From NCBI GenBank assembly GCA_937899265.1, contig CALBPV010000071.1, positions 1 to 35,268 of the forward strand: 35,268 nt of DNA. Direction: 5' to 3'. Positions 25,614-34,582 of the stretch are shown one piece after another; the first letter of the stretch is position 1, and every line of letters begins with the position of its first letter. Under the pieces are notes generated by a model. That model ran no database searches. It was not told the DNA's origin and saw nothing but the letters and a program-made list of their open reading frames with translations. The position numbers and the translations under genes are program-made. This stretch comes from an uncultured Bacteroidales bacterium (GTDB taxonomy: Bacteria > Bacteroidota > Bacteroidia > Bacteroidales > UBA3663).

Positions 25614-27116
25614 TCAGAGAGTTACGCCGTTCTTGAAGATGGAGATTTCATGAATGCCGTTCTTCTCGGCATTGACGTATTCGCCCGATGCAACGCTGAT
25701 GATATAGTCGATGAAACGGGGGAGGACTTCCTCCATGTTCTGGTCTTCAACCAGCACGCCGGCATTGAAGTCAATCCAGTGAGGTTTGCGGTTGTAGAGT
25801 CCGGAATTGGTGGAAACCTTCATCGTGGGCACAAAGGTGGCAAACGGAGTGCCGCGACCGGTGGTGAAGAGCACCATCTGACATCCTGCAGCGGCGAGAG
25901 CTGTAGCGGCCACAAGGTCGTTGCCGGGAGCCGAGAGGAGGTTAAGACCGGTATTGCGGAGACGTTCGCCGTACTCCATCACGCCGCAGACAGCGCTCTT
26001 GCCGCTCTTCTGTGTGCAGCCGAGTGCTTTCTCCTCAAGGGTGGAAATGCCGCCGGCTTTGTTGCCGGGAGAGGGATTCTCGCCCACGGGTTCGCCGTGC
26101 GACAGGAAATATTCCTTGAAATTGTTGATGAGCGAAATGGTCTCGTCCAGAATCTCCTGGGAAGCGGCGCGCTGCATGAGGATGGTTTCCGCGCCGAACA
26201 TTTCGGGAACTTCGGTAAGGATGGTTGTGCCGCCCTGAGTGCCGCAAAGGAAATCGGAGAACTCGCCGAGCAGGGGATTGGCCGTGATGCCGGAGAATCC
26301 GTCCGAGCCGCCGCACTTGAGGCCGATACGCAGTTTCGAAGCGGGCACTGTGGTGCGCTTGAACGTACGGGCCTGCTCATAGAGCTGACGGAGAATCTTG
26401 ACTCCGTATTCTACCTCGTCTCCCTCGACTTCTTGACAAACCATGAACTTGACACGTGTCTTGTCATAGTCGCCGCAGAATTCTTCAAAGACTTTGGGCT
26501 GATTGTTTTCACAACCGAGACCTACGACGAGAATGCCGCCGGCATTGGGATGATGAACCATGTCGCGGAGAATCTTCTTCGTGTTCTCGTGGTCCTCCGA
26601 GAGTTGGGAGCAGCCGAAATTATGCTCGAAATGAACGATGCAGTCAACGCCTTCGCCGTTGTTGGTTTCGGCATTGATGCGCTGCACCATACGCTTGATG
26701 AGGCCGTTGACACAGCCTACAGTGGGGATGACCCATACCTCGTTACGGATACCGACCTGTCCGTCGGGACGCACATAACCCTCGAAGGTGAGTTGTTTGC
26801 CGTGGGGTTGCTCAGGCTTGAGTCCCTTCATACGGATGCCCGAATAGTCAAGCTGTCCGGCAAGGTTGGTCTTGATGTCGTTGTGGTCCAGGAAAGAACC
26901 GCAGGGAACGGCATGACGGGCATGACCGATGGGGAATCCGTATTTGATGATGTTCTCGCCCTCGGCGAGGTCTTTCAGTGCGACCTTGTGGCCGGCGGGA
27001 ACGTCGGTCACAAGGGTTATTTTGTTACCATCAACCTCAATCGAGTCACCTTTTTTCAAAGGCTGGAGAGCAACGACGACGTTGTCGGCAGGATTGATTT
27101 TGAGAAACTGTTTCAT
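25614..27116 (-). CDS. uxaA: Altronate dehydratase
   Basis: UxaA dehydrates D-altronate to 2-keto-3-deoxygluconate in galacturonate catabolism. The 500-residue protein has the N-terminal SAF domain (about 1-90, with FPIGHARHAVPCGSF) and the large dehydratase domain: GYVRPDGQVGIRNEVWVIPTVGC, HFEHNFGCSQL and KCGGSDGFSGITANP. It is full length and resembles altronate rather than galactarate dehydratase given its neighbours uxaB and uxaC. The gap to uxaB is two bases, so the two are co-transcribed. A terminator follows. Confidence 0.95.
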   Translation of the reverse strand: MKQFLKINPADNVVVALQPLKKGDSIEVDGNKITLVTDVPAGHKVALKDLAEGENIIKYGFPIGHARHAVPCGSFLDHNDIKTNLAGQLDYSGIRMKGLKPEQPHGKQLTFEGYVRPDGQVGIRNEVWVIPTVGCVNGLIKRMVQRINAETNNGEGVDCIVHFEHNFGCSQLSEDHENTKKILRDMVHHPNAGGILVVGLGCENNQPKVFEEFCGDYDKTRVKFMVCQEVEGDEVEYGVKILRQLYEQARTFKRTTVPASKLRIGLKCGGSDGFSGITANPLLGEFSDFLCGTQGGTTILTEVPEMFGAETILMQRAASQEILDETISLINNFKEYFLSHGEPVGENPSPGNKAGGISTLEEKALGCTQKSGKSAVCGVMEYGERLRNTGLNLLSAPGNDLVAATALAAAGCQMVLFTTGRGTPFATFVPTMKVSTNSGLYNRKPHWIDFNAGVLVEDQNMEEVLPRFIDYIISVASGEYVNAEKNGIHEISIFKNGVTL

Positions 27117-27118
27117 AA

Positions 27119-28597
27119 TCAGAGAATGGATTTAACGGTCTCGAGCATACCTTTCTCCTGGATGGAGTTGAGGAAGCCGGTAACCATGTCGGTGAGGCCG
27201 GGAATCTGGTTGAGATCTCCGTGCTCTGTCCAAATGAGGTCCTTGGCACCGAGCACACCTTCTGCCACCTTGCGGGTGTCGCCCGTAGCCCAAAGGTCGG
27301 TGAGAAGCTGCATGATTTTAGGATCGTCGTTGGGCTGGATGGGAGCACCGTCGGCACGTGTACCACCCTTATAATAAGTAATAATGGCGGCGAGGCCGAG
27401 AACGAGACCCTTGGGCAATTCGCCCTTGCGCTCGAGGTAAACCTTGAGGCCGGGGAGGTCGCGGGTTTGGTACTTGGGGAAGGAGTTGAGCATGATGCTC
27501 GTCACCTGATGCTCTACATAGGGGTTGTCGAAACGCTCGAGCACGTCGGCTGCGAATTGCTGGAGTTCGGCCATAGGCAGATTGAGCGTCTGCATGAGTT
27601 CGTCGTACTGCACCTTGCGTACATACTTGCCGATGACGGGATGGTTGCAGGCATCGCGTACGATATTGACACCGGAGAGGTAGGCCACGGGCGAGAGAAC
27701 GGTGTGGGGACCGTTGAGGAGGGTGACTTTGCGTTCGTGGTAAGGTGCTTCGCTCTCGGCGATGAGGACATGGAGACCGGCTTTCTCTGCGGGGAATTCC
27801 TTGCGGAGGGCGGCAATGGACATGTTCTCGGGCTTCTCAATCACCCAAAGGTGGAAGATTTCGGCCTGAACGACGAGGTTGTCAGCGTAGCAAATCTTCT
27901 TCTGAATCTGGGCAATTTCCTTGCGGGGGAAGCCGGGCACGATACGGTCAACGAGTGTGGCACATACGTAATTGTATTTGGTGAACCATTTCTTGAATGC
28001 TTCGTAATCCTTGCCGAAATCGTCTTTCCAGAGTTCGATGTATTTGTAGATGCACTCCTTGAGGTGATGGCCGTTGAGGAAGATAAGCTCACAGGGCATG
28101 ATGATGAGACCCTTCTTGGGATTGCCCTTGAACGTCTTGAATCGACGGAAAAGGAGCTGGGTCAGTTTGCCGGGATAGCTCGAAGCGGGGGCGTCCGTGA
28201 ACTTGCAGGCAGGATCGAAAGCGATGCCGGCCTCGGTGGTGTTGGAAATTACGAAACGAATTTCAGGCTGGTCGGCCAAAGCCATGAAAGCTGAGTTCTG
28301 GCTGTAGGGATTGAGCGCGCGGCTGATGACATCAATACGGGTCAGTGTGTTGACAGGCTTGCCGTTCTGACGACCTTGGAGGTTCACGTGGTACAGGCAG
28401 TCCTGGCCGTTGAGCCACTCTGCCATGCCGCGATCGATGGGCTGAACGACTACGACAGACGAGTTGAAGTCGGTCTTCTGGTTCATGTTGTAGATAATCC
28501 AATCTACAAACGCACGAAGGAAGTTACCCTCACCGAACTGGATGATTCGTTCGGGAGCATTGCTTTTGGGAGCAGTAAGCTTGTTTAATGCTTTCAT
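27119..28597 (-). CDS. uxaB: Tagaturonate reductase (altronate oxidoreductase)
   Basis: UxaB reduces D-tagaturonate to D-altronate with NADH. The 492-residue protein belongs to the mannitol dehydrogenase family: N-terminal nucleotide-binding IIQFGEGNFLRAFVDW (about 18-33) and the catalytic KxxxxNxxH pattern in KVTLLNGPHTVLSP (about residue 293). Choice of UxaB over UxuB (fructuronate reductase) rests on its two-base linkage to uxaA. It is divergent from uxaC and has its own leftward promoter with an inverted repeat near the start point. Confidence 0.93.
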   Translation of the reverse strand: MKALNKLTAPKSNAPERIIQFGEGNFLRAFVDWIIYNMNQKTDFNSSVVVVQPIDRGMAEWLNGQDCLYHVNLQGRQNGKPVNTLTRIDVISRALNPYSQNSAFMALADQPEIRFVISNTTEAGIAFDPACKFTDAPASSYPGKLTQLLFRRFKTFKGNPKKGLIIMPCELIFLNGHHLKECIYKYIELWKDDFGKDYEAFKKWFTKYNYVCATLVDRIVPGFPRKEIAQIQKKICYADNLVVQAEIFHLWVIEKPENMSIAALRKEFPAEKAGLHVLIAESEAPYHERKVTLLNGPHTVLSPVAYLSGVNIVRDACNHPVIGKYVRKVQYDELMQTLNLPMAELQQFAADVLERFDNPYVEHQVTSIMLNSFPKYQTRDLPGLKVYLERKGELPKGLVLGLAAIITYYKGGTRADGAPIQPNDDPKIMQLLTDLWATGDTRKVAEGVLGAKDLIWTEHGDLNQIPGLTDMVTGFLNSIQEKGMLETVKSIL

Positions 28598-28668
28598 AAC
28601 TTACACTAATTTTTAATTTTTTAGAAGTTGGTTATAATTAATAGAGTAAATGTCAATTTAGTGTTCAA

Positions 28669-28729
28669 AAAATGTCGCAAAACTGACGTTTTACAGGCGC
28701 AAATATACAAATAATATTTAGAAATCAAA
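28669..28729 (-). promoter_or_regulatory. uxaBA promoter and candidate operator
   Basis: Read leftward, CAAA on the + strand at 28726-28729 gives a -33 TTTG, and TATATTTG (28700-28707) is a perfect -7 box, with an 18-bp spacer. Just downstream, AAAATGTC (28669-28676) and GACGTTTT (28685-28692) form an inverted repeat with one mismatch and an 8-base spacer, positioned over the start of transcription, where a repressor could act. Confidence 0.6.
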
Positions 28730-28746
28730 AATTTTTTGCATTTTTT

Positions 28747-28808
28747 TTTGTAAAATCAAAATAAATTTGTATCTTCGCCACGTGATTTCAACAAAAACGA
28801 GCGTTTTT
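28747..28808 (+). promoter_or_regulatory. uxaC promoter and candidate operator
   Basis: TTTG (28747-28750) and TATCTTCG (28770-28777, one mismatch to TAnnTTTG) are 19 bp apart. AAAAACG (28793-28799) and CGTTTTT (28802-28808) form a perfect 7-bp palindrome with a 2-base centre shortly after the expected start point. Its AAAACG/CGTTTT core loosely resembles the uxaB-side repeat. Confidence 0.6.
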
Positions 28809-28863
28809 TTTGTTGTTTCGCGCACAAAGATCCTTTAAATAAACCCTTTAATAGTATTAGAGA

Positions 28864-30279
28864 ATGAAAGCATTTATGGATGAGAACTTCTTGCTGCAGA
28901 CAGAGACTGCGCAGAAGCTTTATCACGAGCATGCGGCCAAGATGCCCATCATCGACTACCACTGCCATCTGATTCCCCAGATGGTTGCTGAAAACAAGCG
29001 TTTCGAGTCTATTGCCCAGATTTGGCTCATGGGTGACCACTACAAGTGGCGTGCCATGCGTTCCAATGGTATTGACGAACGCTATTGTACCGGCAAGGAC
29101 ACAACCGATTGGGAGAAATTCGAAAAGTGGGCTGAGACTGTGCCTTACACCTTCCGCAATCCTCTCTATCATTGGACACACTTGGAACTTAAGACCGCAT
29201 TCGGTATTACCGAGACATTGAATCCCACCAACGCTCGAGCCATTTACGACAAGTGCAATGAAATGATTGCCACCGACCCGAAGTTCTGCCCCCGCGGAAT
29301 GATGGAACATTACAATGTGAAAGTTGTCTGCACTACCGACGACCCCGCCGACAGTCTCGAATGGCACAAAATCGTTGCCGCCGACCCCACAGCCAAGACG
29401 CGCATGTTGCCCACTTGGCGTCCCGATGCCGGCATGAACATCGAGGCTGCCACATGGAAGGCTTATATCGAGAAGCTTTCTGCTGTTGCCGGCGTTGAAA
29501 TCAAGAACTTTGCAACCCTCAACGAAGCACTCCAAAAACGTCACGACTTCTTCGCAGAGATGGGATGCCGTCTCTCCGATCACGGTATCGAGGAGTTCTA
29601 CGATGAGTCTTACACCGACGCAGAGATAGATGCCATCATGGCCAAGGCTCTCTCCGGCAAGACTCCTACGGTGGAGGAACAGCGCAAGTACAAACATGCT
29701 TACATGAAGGCTCAGGGCGAGATGGACTATGCCAGCGGTTGGACTCAGCAGTATCACTACGGTGCCATTCGCAACAACAACTCCAAGATGTTCAAGTTGC
29801 TCGGTGCCGACACCGGTTTCGACTCCATTGGCGAGTTCACCACAGCCAAGGCCATGAGCCACTTCCTCGACGAACTCAATGCCGAGGGTCATTTGGCCAA
29901 GACCATTCTCTACTGCCTCAACCCCTCCGCCAACGAAGTGATTGCCACCATGCTTGGCAACTTCCAGGACGGCTCCGTTGCCGGCAAGATTCAGTTCGGT
30001 TCCGGCTGGTGGTTCCTCGATCAGAAGGACGGCATGGAGAAGCAGATGAACGCTCTCTCGGTTCTCGGTCTGTTGAGCCGCTTTGTCGGCATGCTCACCG
30101 ACTCCCGCTCCTTCCTATCCTATCCTCGTCACGAGTACTTCCGTCGCACGCTCTGCAACCTCGTGGGTCGCGACATCGAGGACGGACAGATTCCCTACAC
30201 GGGCTATGAGAAAGAACGCGTCAACCAGATGATTGAAGACATCTGCTACAACAACGCCAAGAATTTCTTTAAGTTCTGA
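28864..30279 (+). CDS. uxaC: Uronate isomerase
   Basis: UxaC isomerises D-galacturonate to D-tagaturonate and D-glucuronate to D-fructuronate. The 471-residue protein has the amidohydrolase-like start MPIIDYHCHLIPQMVAENK with the metal-type HxH, then LPTWRPDAGMNIE, FGSGWWFLDQKDGMEKQM and LTDSRSFLSYPRHEYFRR, all conserved in the family. It is the first gene of the rightward hexuronate series and shares a divergent control region with uxaBA. Codon bias is strong, suggesting high expression. The identification is secure. Confidence 0.97.
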   Translation: MKAFMDENFLLQTETAQKLYHEHAAKMPIIDYHCHLIPQMVAENKRFESIAQIWLMGDHYKWRAMRSNGIDERYCTGKDTTDWEKFEKWAETVPYTFRNPLYHWTHLELKTAFGITETLNPTNARAIYDKCNEMIATDPKFCPRGMMEHYNVKVVCTTDDPADSLEWHKIVAADPTAKTRMLPTWRPDAGMNIEAATWKAYIEKLSAVAGVEIKNFATLNEALQKRHDFFAEMGCRLSDHGIEEFYDESYTDAEIDAIMAKALSGKTPTVEEQRKYKHAYMKAQGEMDYASGWTQQYHYGAIRNNNSKMFKLLGADTGFDSIGEFTTAKAMSHFLDELNAEGHLAKTILYCLNPSANEVIATMLGNFQDGSVAGKIQFGSGWWFLDQKDGMEKQMNALSVLGLLSRFVGMLTDSRSFLSYPRHEYFRRTLCNLVGRDIEDGQIPYTGYEKERVNQMIEDICYNNAKNFFKF

Positions 30280-30294
30280 ACACGGATAAATAAA

Positions 30295-30334
30295 GTTCGG
30301 GCGGCGCATTGCTGTCGCCTGAACTCCATGTTTT
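30295..30334 (+). terminator. Hairpin after uxaC
   Basis: GTTCGGGCGGC (30295-30305) pairs with GTCGCCTGAAC (30314-30324) over 11 bp with two G-U pairs and an 8-base loop; TTTT follows after a few bases. It starts 15 bases after the uxaC stop and may terminate or attenuate before kdgK. Confidence 0.55.
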
Positions 30335-30416
30335 ATATATAATGTACGCGCGAAAAAAGTACAAATATTTCGATTACTAATTCACAACATAATCAATCAA
30401 TTAAATTTTTCCAACT

Positions 30417-31439
30417 ATGGCAAAAATCGTAACATTAGGCGAGATTATGCTCCGCCTTTCTCCCGAGGGAAACGACCGTTTCATTCAGTCTGAGTCTTTC
30501 CGCATCATCCCCGGCGGTGGTGAGGCCAACGTGGCAGTCAGTGTGGCCAACTATGGCCATGATGCCTATTTCGTATCCAAACTTCCCAAGCATGAGATTG
30601 GACAGATTGCTGTAAATGCTCTCCGTCGTTATGGTGTTAACACTCAATATATTGCCCGCGGTGGCGAACGTGTCGGCCTCTATTATGCCGAGACAGGTGC
30701 TTCCATGCGTCCCTCAAAGGTTATTTATGACCGTGCTCACTCTTCGATTGCCGAAGCCGATCCCAAGGATTTCGATTTCGATGCTATCATGGAAGGCGCA
30801 CAGTGGTTCCACTGGTCGGGCATCACGCCTGCTGTTTCGGACAAAGCTGCCGAACTTACCAAACTGGCTTGCCAGGCTGCCAAGCGTCACGGTGTAACGG
30901 TGTCTGTGGATCTCAACTTCCGCAAGAAACTGTGGACATCCGAGAAGGCTATTTCCATCATGCGTCCTCTCATGCAGTATGTTGACGTCTGCATTGGCAA
31001 CGAGGAAGATGCAGAACTCTGCCTCGGCTTCAAGCCCGAAGCTGACGTTGAAGGCGGTAAGACCGATGCTGCCGGCTACGAAGGAATCTTCAAGGCTATG
31101 GCCAAAGAATTTGGCTTCAAGTATGTAGTGAGCACCCTCCGCGAGAGCTTCTCTGCTACATTCAACGGATGGAAGGCTCTTATCTACAACGGACAGGAAT
31201 TCTACCAGTCCAAGCGATACGAAATCAATCCTATCATCGACCGCGTGGGCGGAGGTGACAGCTTCTCCGGCGGTTTGATTCATGGCCTTCTCACCAAGAA
31301 GACTCAGGGTGAAGCTCTTGAATTCGCCGTTGCAGCATCTGCCCTCAAGCACACCGTCAACGGTGACTTCAACCTCGTTTCCGTCGATGAAGTTGAGGCT
31401 CTCGCCGGCGGTAATGCCAATGGTCGCGTTCAGAGATAA
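30417..31439 (+). CDS. kdgK: 2-keto-3-deoxygluconate kinase
   Basis: KdgK phosphorylates KDG, the product of UxaA, to KDPG. The 340-residue PfkB-type (ribokinase superfamily) protein has the N-terminal LSPEGNDRFIQSESFRIIPGGGEANVAV with the sugar-binding GGGEANVA, and the C-terminal PfkB signature with GGGDSFSGG and catalytic Asp281. It sits between uxaC and kdgA. The 137-base upstream gap holds the uxaC hairpin and an AT-rich leader; no clear -7 box is seen, only ATATTTCG (30365-30372). Confidence 0.94.
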   Translation: MAKIVTLGEIMLRLSPEGNDRFIQSESFRIIPGGGEANVAVSVANYGHDAYFVSKLPKHEIGQIAVNALRRYGVNTQYIARGGERVGLYYAETGASMRPSKVIYDRAHSSIAEADPKDFDFDAIMEGAQWFHWSGITPAVSDKAAELTKLACQAAKRHGVTVSVDLNFRKKLWTSEKAISIMRPLMQYVDVCIGNEEDAELCLGFKPEADVEGGKTDAAGYEGIFKAMAKEFGFKYVVSTLRESFSATFNGWKALIYNGQEFYQSKRYEINPIIDRVGGGDSFSGGLIHGLLTKKTQGEALEFAVAASALKHTVNGDFNLVSVDEVEALAGGNANGRVQR

Positions 31440-31450
31440 ACAGCAAATAG

Positions 31451-31530
31451 GGGAGACCCAATTCATCAGCACGAGGCTTGGGTCTCACCATTCTTGAATC
31501 ATGAAACTTGAATCATGAAACTTTTTTCAA
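31451..31530 (+). promoter_or_regulatory. Hairpin and 14-bp tandem repeat between kdgK and kdgA
   Basis: GAGACCCAA (31453-31461) pairs exactly with TTGGGTCTC (31478-31486) around a 16-base loop. TTGAATCATGAAAC then occurs twice in perfect tandem (31494-31507 and 31508-31521), followed by six T. The hairpin lacks an immediate T-run, but the T-run lies after the repeats. A processing or attenuation element is possible. Confidence 0.55.
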
Positions 31531-31550
31531 TTGTAAACAAGTAATTAAAA

Positions 31551-32219
31551 ATGGCTAAATTCGATAAATTTGAGGTGATGGCCAAAATCAAGGCCGCTCC
31601 TATGGTTCCTGTGTTCTATCACAAGGATGTTGAGGTTTGTAAGAACGTAATCAAGGCTTGCTATGAAGGCGGTGTGCGCGCGTTCGAGTTCACCAACCGC
31701 GGCGATTTCGCCCATGAGGTATTCGGCGAACTCTCCAAGTGGGTTGCCAAGGAATGCCCCGAGCTCGCTCTCGGCATCGGTTCCGTAGTGGATGCTCCCA
31801 CAGCTTCTCTCTATCTCCAGTTGGGTGCCAACTTCGTGGTAGGTCCTCTCTTCAACCCCGACATCGCTGTTGTCTGCAACCGTCGTTGCGTGACCTATTG
31901 TCCCGGCTGTCTTACGCCCTCCGAAATCGGCAAGGCTCAGGAAGTGGGCTGCGATTTCACGAAGGTGTTCCCCGGCGACGTAGTTGGTCCCAACCTCGTC
32001 AAGGGTCTTATGGCTCCTATGCCCTGGTCCAAGATCATGGTTACAGGCGGTGTGGCTCCAGAAGCCGAGAATCTCGAGAAGTGGTTCAAGGCCGGCGTTT
32101 ATTGTGTTGGCATGGGCTCCAAACTCTTTCCCAAGGACAAGGTGGCCGCAGGCGACTGGGCTTACATCACCAACAAGTGCAAAGAGTGCTTTGACGCAAT
32201 CGCTCAGTTCCGCAAGTAA
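31551..32219 (+). CDS. kdgA: KDPG/KHG aldolase
   Basis: This class I aldolase cleaves 2-keto-3-deoxy-6-phosphogluconate to pyruvate and glyceraldehyde 3-phosphate. At 222 residues it has normal length, with the catalytic glutamate in FEFTNRG (Glu46), TYCPGCLTPSEI (115-126) and the Schiff-base lysine in TKVFPGD (Lys138), then the phosphate-binding VTGGVAPE. It follows kdgK by 111 bases and precedes the transporter by 28, completing the galacturonate route. The symbol eda is also used for this gene. Confidence 0.95.
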   Translation: MAKFDKFEVMAKIKAAPMVPVFYHKDVEVCKNVIKACYEGGVRAFEFTNRGDFAHEVFGELSKWVAKECPELALGIGSVVDAPTASLYLQLGANFVVGPLFNPDIAVVCNRRCVTYCPGCLTPSEIGKAQEVGCDFTKVFPGDVVGPNLVKGLMAPMPWSKIMVTGGVAPEAENLEKWFKAGVYCVGMGSKLFPKDKVAAGDWAYITNKCKECFDAIAQFRK

Positions 32220-32247
32220 AACAAGCAAATAATCGTATAATATAATC

Positions 32248-33702
32248 ATGTCCGCTAATAATTCAAAGATGACAAACTGGCGCTGGTGGATTTGCGGTCT
32301 GCTCTTTGCAGCAACGACCATCAACTACCTCGACCGTCAGGTATTGTCACTCACAGCCAAGGAATTTATCTTCCCCGATTTCCACTGGACCGATAACGAC
32401 TACGGTACGATTACGGCCTATTTCTCGATTTTCTATGCCTTCTGCATGCTCTTTGCAGGCAAGTTTGTCGATTGGATTGGTACAAAGAGAGGTTACCTTT
32501 GGTCCATTGGCGTGTGGTCTTTGGGTGCTTGCTTGCATGCCGGTACAGCCATCGCAACACAGCACATTCATGGCATCGAAAGCCTTGCTGCCATGCGTGC
32601 TCTCGAAACCGGAAGCGATGTCGCATTGGCCGTTGCCACAACGGGTGTAATGCTCTTCCTCGTTTGTCGCGCCGTGCTCGGTTTGGGTGAGGCAGGCAAT
32701 TTCCCCGCAGCCATCAAGGTTACGGCTGAGTACTTCCCCAAGAAAGACCGCGCCTTCGCTACCTCCATCTTCAACTCCGGTGCTTCGGTAGGTGCTCTCG
32801 CTGCTCCTCTCATCATTCCTCCGTTGGCCAAAGCCTTCGGTTGGGAGATGGCCTTCATCATCATCGGTGCCATCGGCTTCATCTGGATGGGTTTCTTCGT
32901 CAAGTGGTACGACAAACCCGAGCAGTCCTCGCATGTCAATGCCGAAGAATTGGCCTACATCCATCAGGACGATGCTGAAGAAGAAGCTGCTGCCAATGCA
33001 CATGTTGAGGACGAGGCTCCCATTTCGTTCTGGAAGTGTTTCACCTTCCCCCAGACCTGGTCGTTCATTGTGGGCAAGTTCTTCACCGACGGTGTTTGGT
33101 GGTTCTTCCTATTCTGGGCTCCCGCTTACTTCCAGGATGTGTATGGCTACAAGGCATCTTCGGGCACAGGCATGATGCTCATCATGACGCTTTATGCTAT
33201 CGTGACATTCCTTTCCATTTACCTCTGCAAGTTGCCTACGCGCTTCATGGAGGGTGGTATGAATGCTTACGAGGGTCGTATGAAGGCCATGTTGATTTTT
33301 GCATTCTTCCCCTTGGTATGTCTCGCAGCTCAGCCCATGGGCGCCTATAGCGCTTGGTGGCCTGCTATCATCATCGGTCTCGTAGGTGCCGGTCACCAGG
33401 CTTGGTCGGCCAACATCTTCTCGACCATCGGTGATATGTTCCCCAAGTCAACCATCGCTACCATCACGGGTATCGGCGGTATGGCAGGCGGTGTAGGCTC
33501 CTTCTTGATTAATAAGGGTTCCGGTGCGCTCTTCACCTACGCTGAGAATTCTGAAAAGACAGCTGATGTCTTCACCTTCCTCGGTTTCGAAGGCAAGCCC
33601 GCCGGCTACATGGTCATCTTCTCCATCTGTGCCGTTGCTTATTTGCTCGCATGGATTATCATGAAGGTGCTCGTTCCCAAGTATAAGAAGGTTGAGGCTT
33701 AA
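32248..33702 (+). CDS. ExuT-like hexuronate MFS transporter
   Basis: The 484-residue protein is an anion:cation symporter (ACS-family MFS). The first membrane segment contains WWICGLLFAATTINYLDRQVLSL with the NYLDR signature, followed by around 12 hydrophobic segments. An acidic, Ala-rich cytoplasmic loop (AEELAYIHQDDAEEEAAA, about 232-249) separates the two six-helix halves. Position as the last gene after kdgA supports import of galacturonate or glucuronate by proton symport in the inner membrane. It is longer than the roughly 430 residues usual for ExuT. Substrate is inferred from context. A strong terminator follows. Confidence 0.9.
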   Translation: MSANNSKMTNWRWWICGLLFAATTINYLDRQVLSLTAKEFIFPDFHWTDNDYGTITAYFSIFYAFCMLFAGKFVDWIGTKRGYLWSIGVWSLGACLHAGTAIATQHIHGIESLAAMRALETGSDVALAVATTGVMLFLVCRAVLGLGEAGNFPAAIKVTAEYFPKKDRAFATSIFNSGASVGALAAPLIIPPLAKAFGWEMAFIIIGAIGFIWMGFFVKWYDKPEQSSHVNAEELAYIHQDDAEEEAAANAHVEDEAPISFWKCFTFPQTWSFIVGKFFTDGVWWFFLFWAPAYFQDVYGYKASSGTGMMLIMTLYAIVTFLSIYLCKLPTRFMEGGMNAYEGRMKAMLIFAFFPLVCLAAQPMGAYSAWWPAIIIGLVGAGHQAWSANIFSTIGDMFPKSTIATITGIGGMAGGVGSFLINKGSGALFTYAENSEKTADVFTFLGFEGKPAGYMVIFSICAVAYLLAWIIMKVLVPKYKKVEA

Positions 33703-33718
33703 ACCTCCGTCCGTATAA

Positions 33719-33752
33719 TAAAAGCCCCGCTTTTTTTGCGGGGCTTTTTTTT
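33719..33752 (+). terminator. Strong terminator of the hexuronate operon
   Basis: AAAGCCCCGC (33721-33730) pairs perfectly with GCGGGGCTTT (33738-33747) around a 7-T loop, followed by a T-run to 33752. The flanking A- and T-tracts make it potentially bidirectional. It lies 18 bases past the exuT-like stop. Confidence 0.93.
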
Positions 33753-33802
33753 CTTAATATCAATAGGTAAATCTAAAATAAGTAAATACCCAAATATTTT
33801 AA

Positions 33803-34582
33803 ATGATAACGGCGAATGATGTCATCGAATATATGGAGTCCCTTCGGGACGAAGAGCAGCAGCTCCATCTGTTGCGGTTCTTCAAGACCGGAGCCGGAGA
33901 CTATGGCGAGGGAGATGAGTTCCTGGGCATCAAAGTGCCTCAGACCCGGGAAGTGGTCAAAGCTGTCGGCAAAGACTTTCCCTTGAGCGAAGTTCCGCCA
34001 TTGCTCATGTCCCGTTGGCACGAAGTGCGTCTCTGCGGCTTTCTCATCCTCGTGGACCGCTTTGACCGGCTCTCCGCCAAACGGCTGGAGCATGACGTAC
34101 AGGCCATCCGCACACGCGACGAAATCGTGACACTCTACCTGCAATATGCCCGTCAGGCAAACAATTGGGACTTGGTCGATTTGTCGGTCTATAAGATACT
34201 GGGACATTGGCTGATGTTGCCTTCCGCACTGGGCACCGCCGGCAGCAAGCGCCGCCTGCTGGACGGCTTGGCTTCCGACCCTTGTCTTTGGAAACAGCGC
34301 ATGAGCATGGTCTGCACCTGGTATCCCTCTCATCACGGCGACCCGTCGTGGTGTCTGCGCTATGCCGAGATGCATCTGCATCATCCCCACGACCTCATGC
34401 ATAAGGCTGTCGGTTGGATGCTGCGCGAGATGGGCAAGTGTGTGTCGATGGATTTGTTGCGGGATTTCCTGCGACATCATGCCTCCGAGATGCCGCGCAC
34501 AGCTCTCCGTTACGCCATCGAGAAAATGGAGCATGACGAACGCCGGTATTGGATGTCTTTGCCGCAAACAAAGGTCTCCTGA
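33803..34582 (+). CDS. AlkD-like DNA alkylation repair glycosylase
   Basis: The 259-residue, largely helical protein belongs to the HEAT-repeat DNA glycosylases that excise bulky or cationic alkylated purines. Features include the start FFKTGAGDYGEGDEFLGIKVPQTR, the WDLVD motif (residues about 119-123), which aligns with the Trp and catalytic Asp of AlkD, and a later LWKQRM segment supplying the conserved Arg. It lies alone after a strong terminator and has no recognisable promoter consensus in the short AT-rich gap. The identification is good; substrate range is unknown. Confidence 0.92.
   Translation: MITANDVIEYMESLRDEEQQLHLLRFFKTGAGDYGEGDEFLGIKVPQTREVVKAVGKDFPLSEVPPLLMSRWHEVRLCGFLILVDRFDRLSAKRLEHDVQAIRTRDEIVTLYLQYARQANNWDLVDLSVYKILGHWLMLPSALGTAGSKRRLLDGLASDPCLWKQRMSMVCTWYPSHHGDPSWCLRYAEMHLHHPHDLMHKAVGWMLREMGKCVSMDLLRDFLRHHASEMPRTALRYAIEKMEHDERRYWMSLPQTKVS

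Noticed and set aside
25611..27374. 587-residue plus-strand frame across uxaA and the end of uxaB
   Set aside because: Antisense to well-supported uxaA and uxaB, crosses their gene boundary, and has no family motifs.
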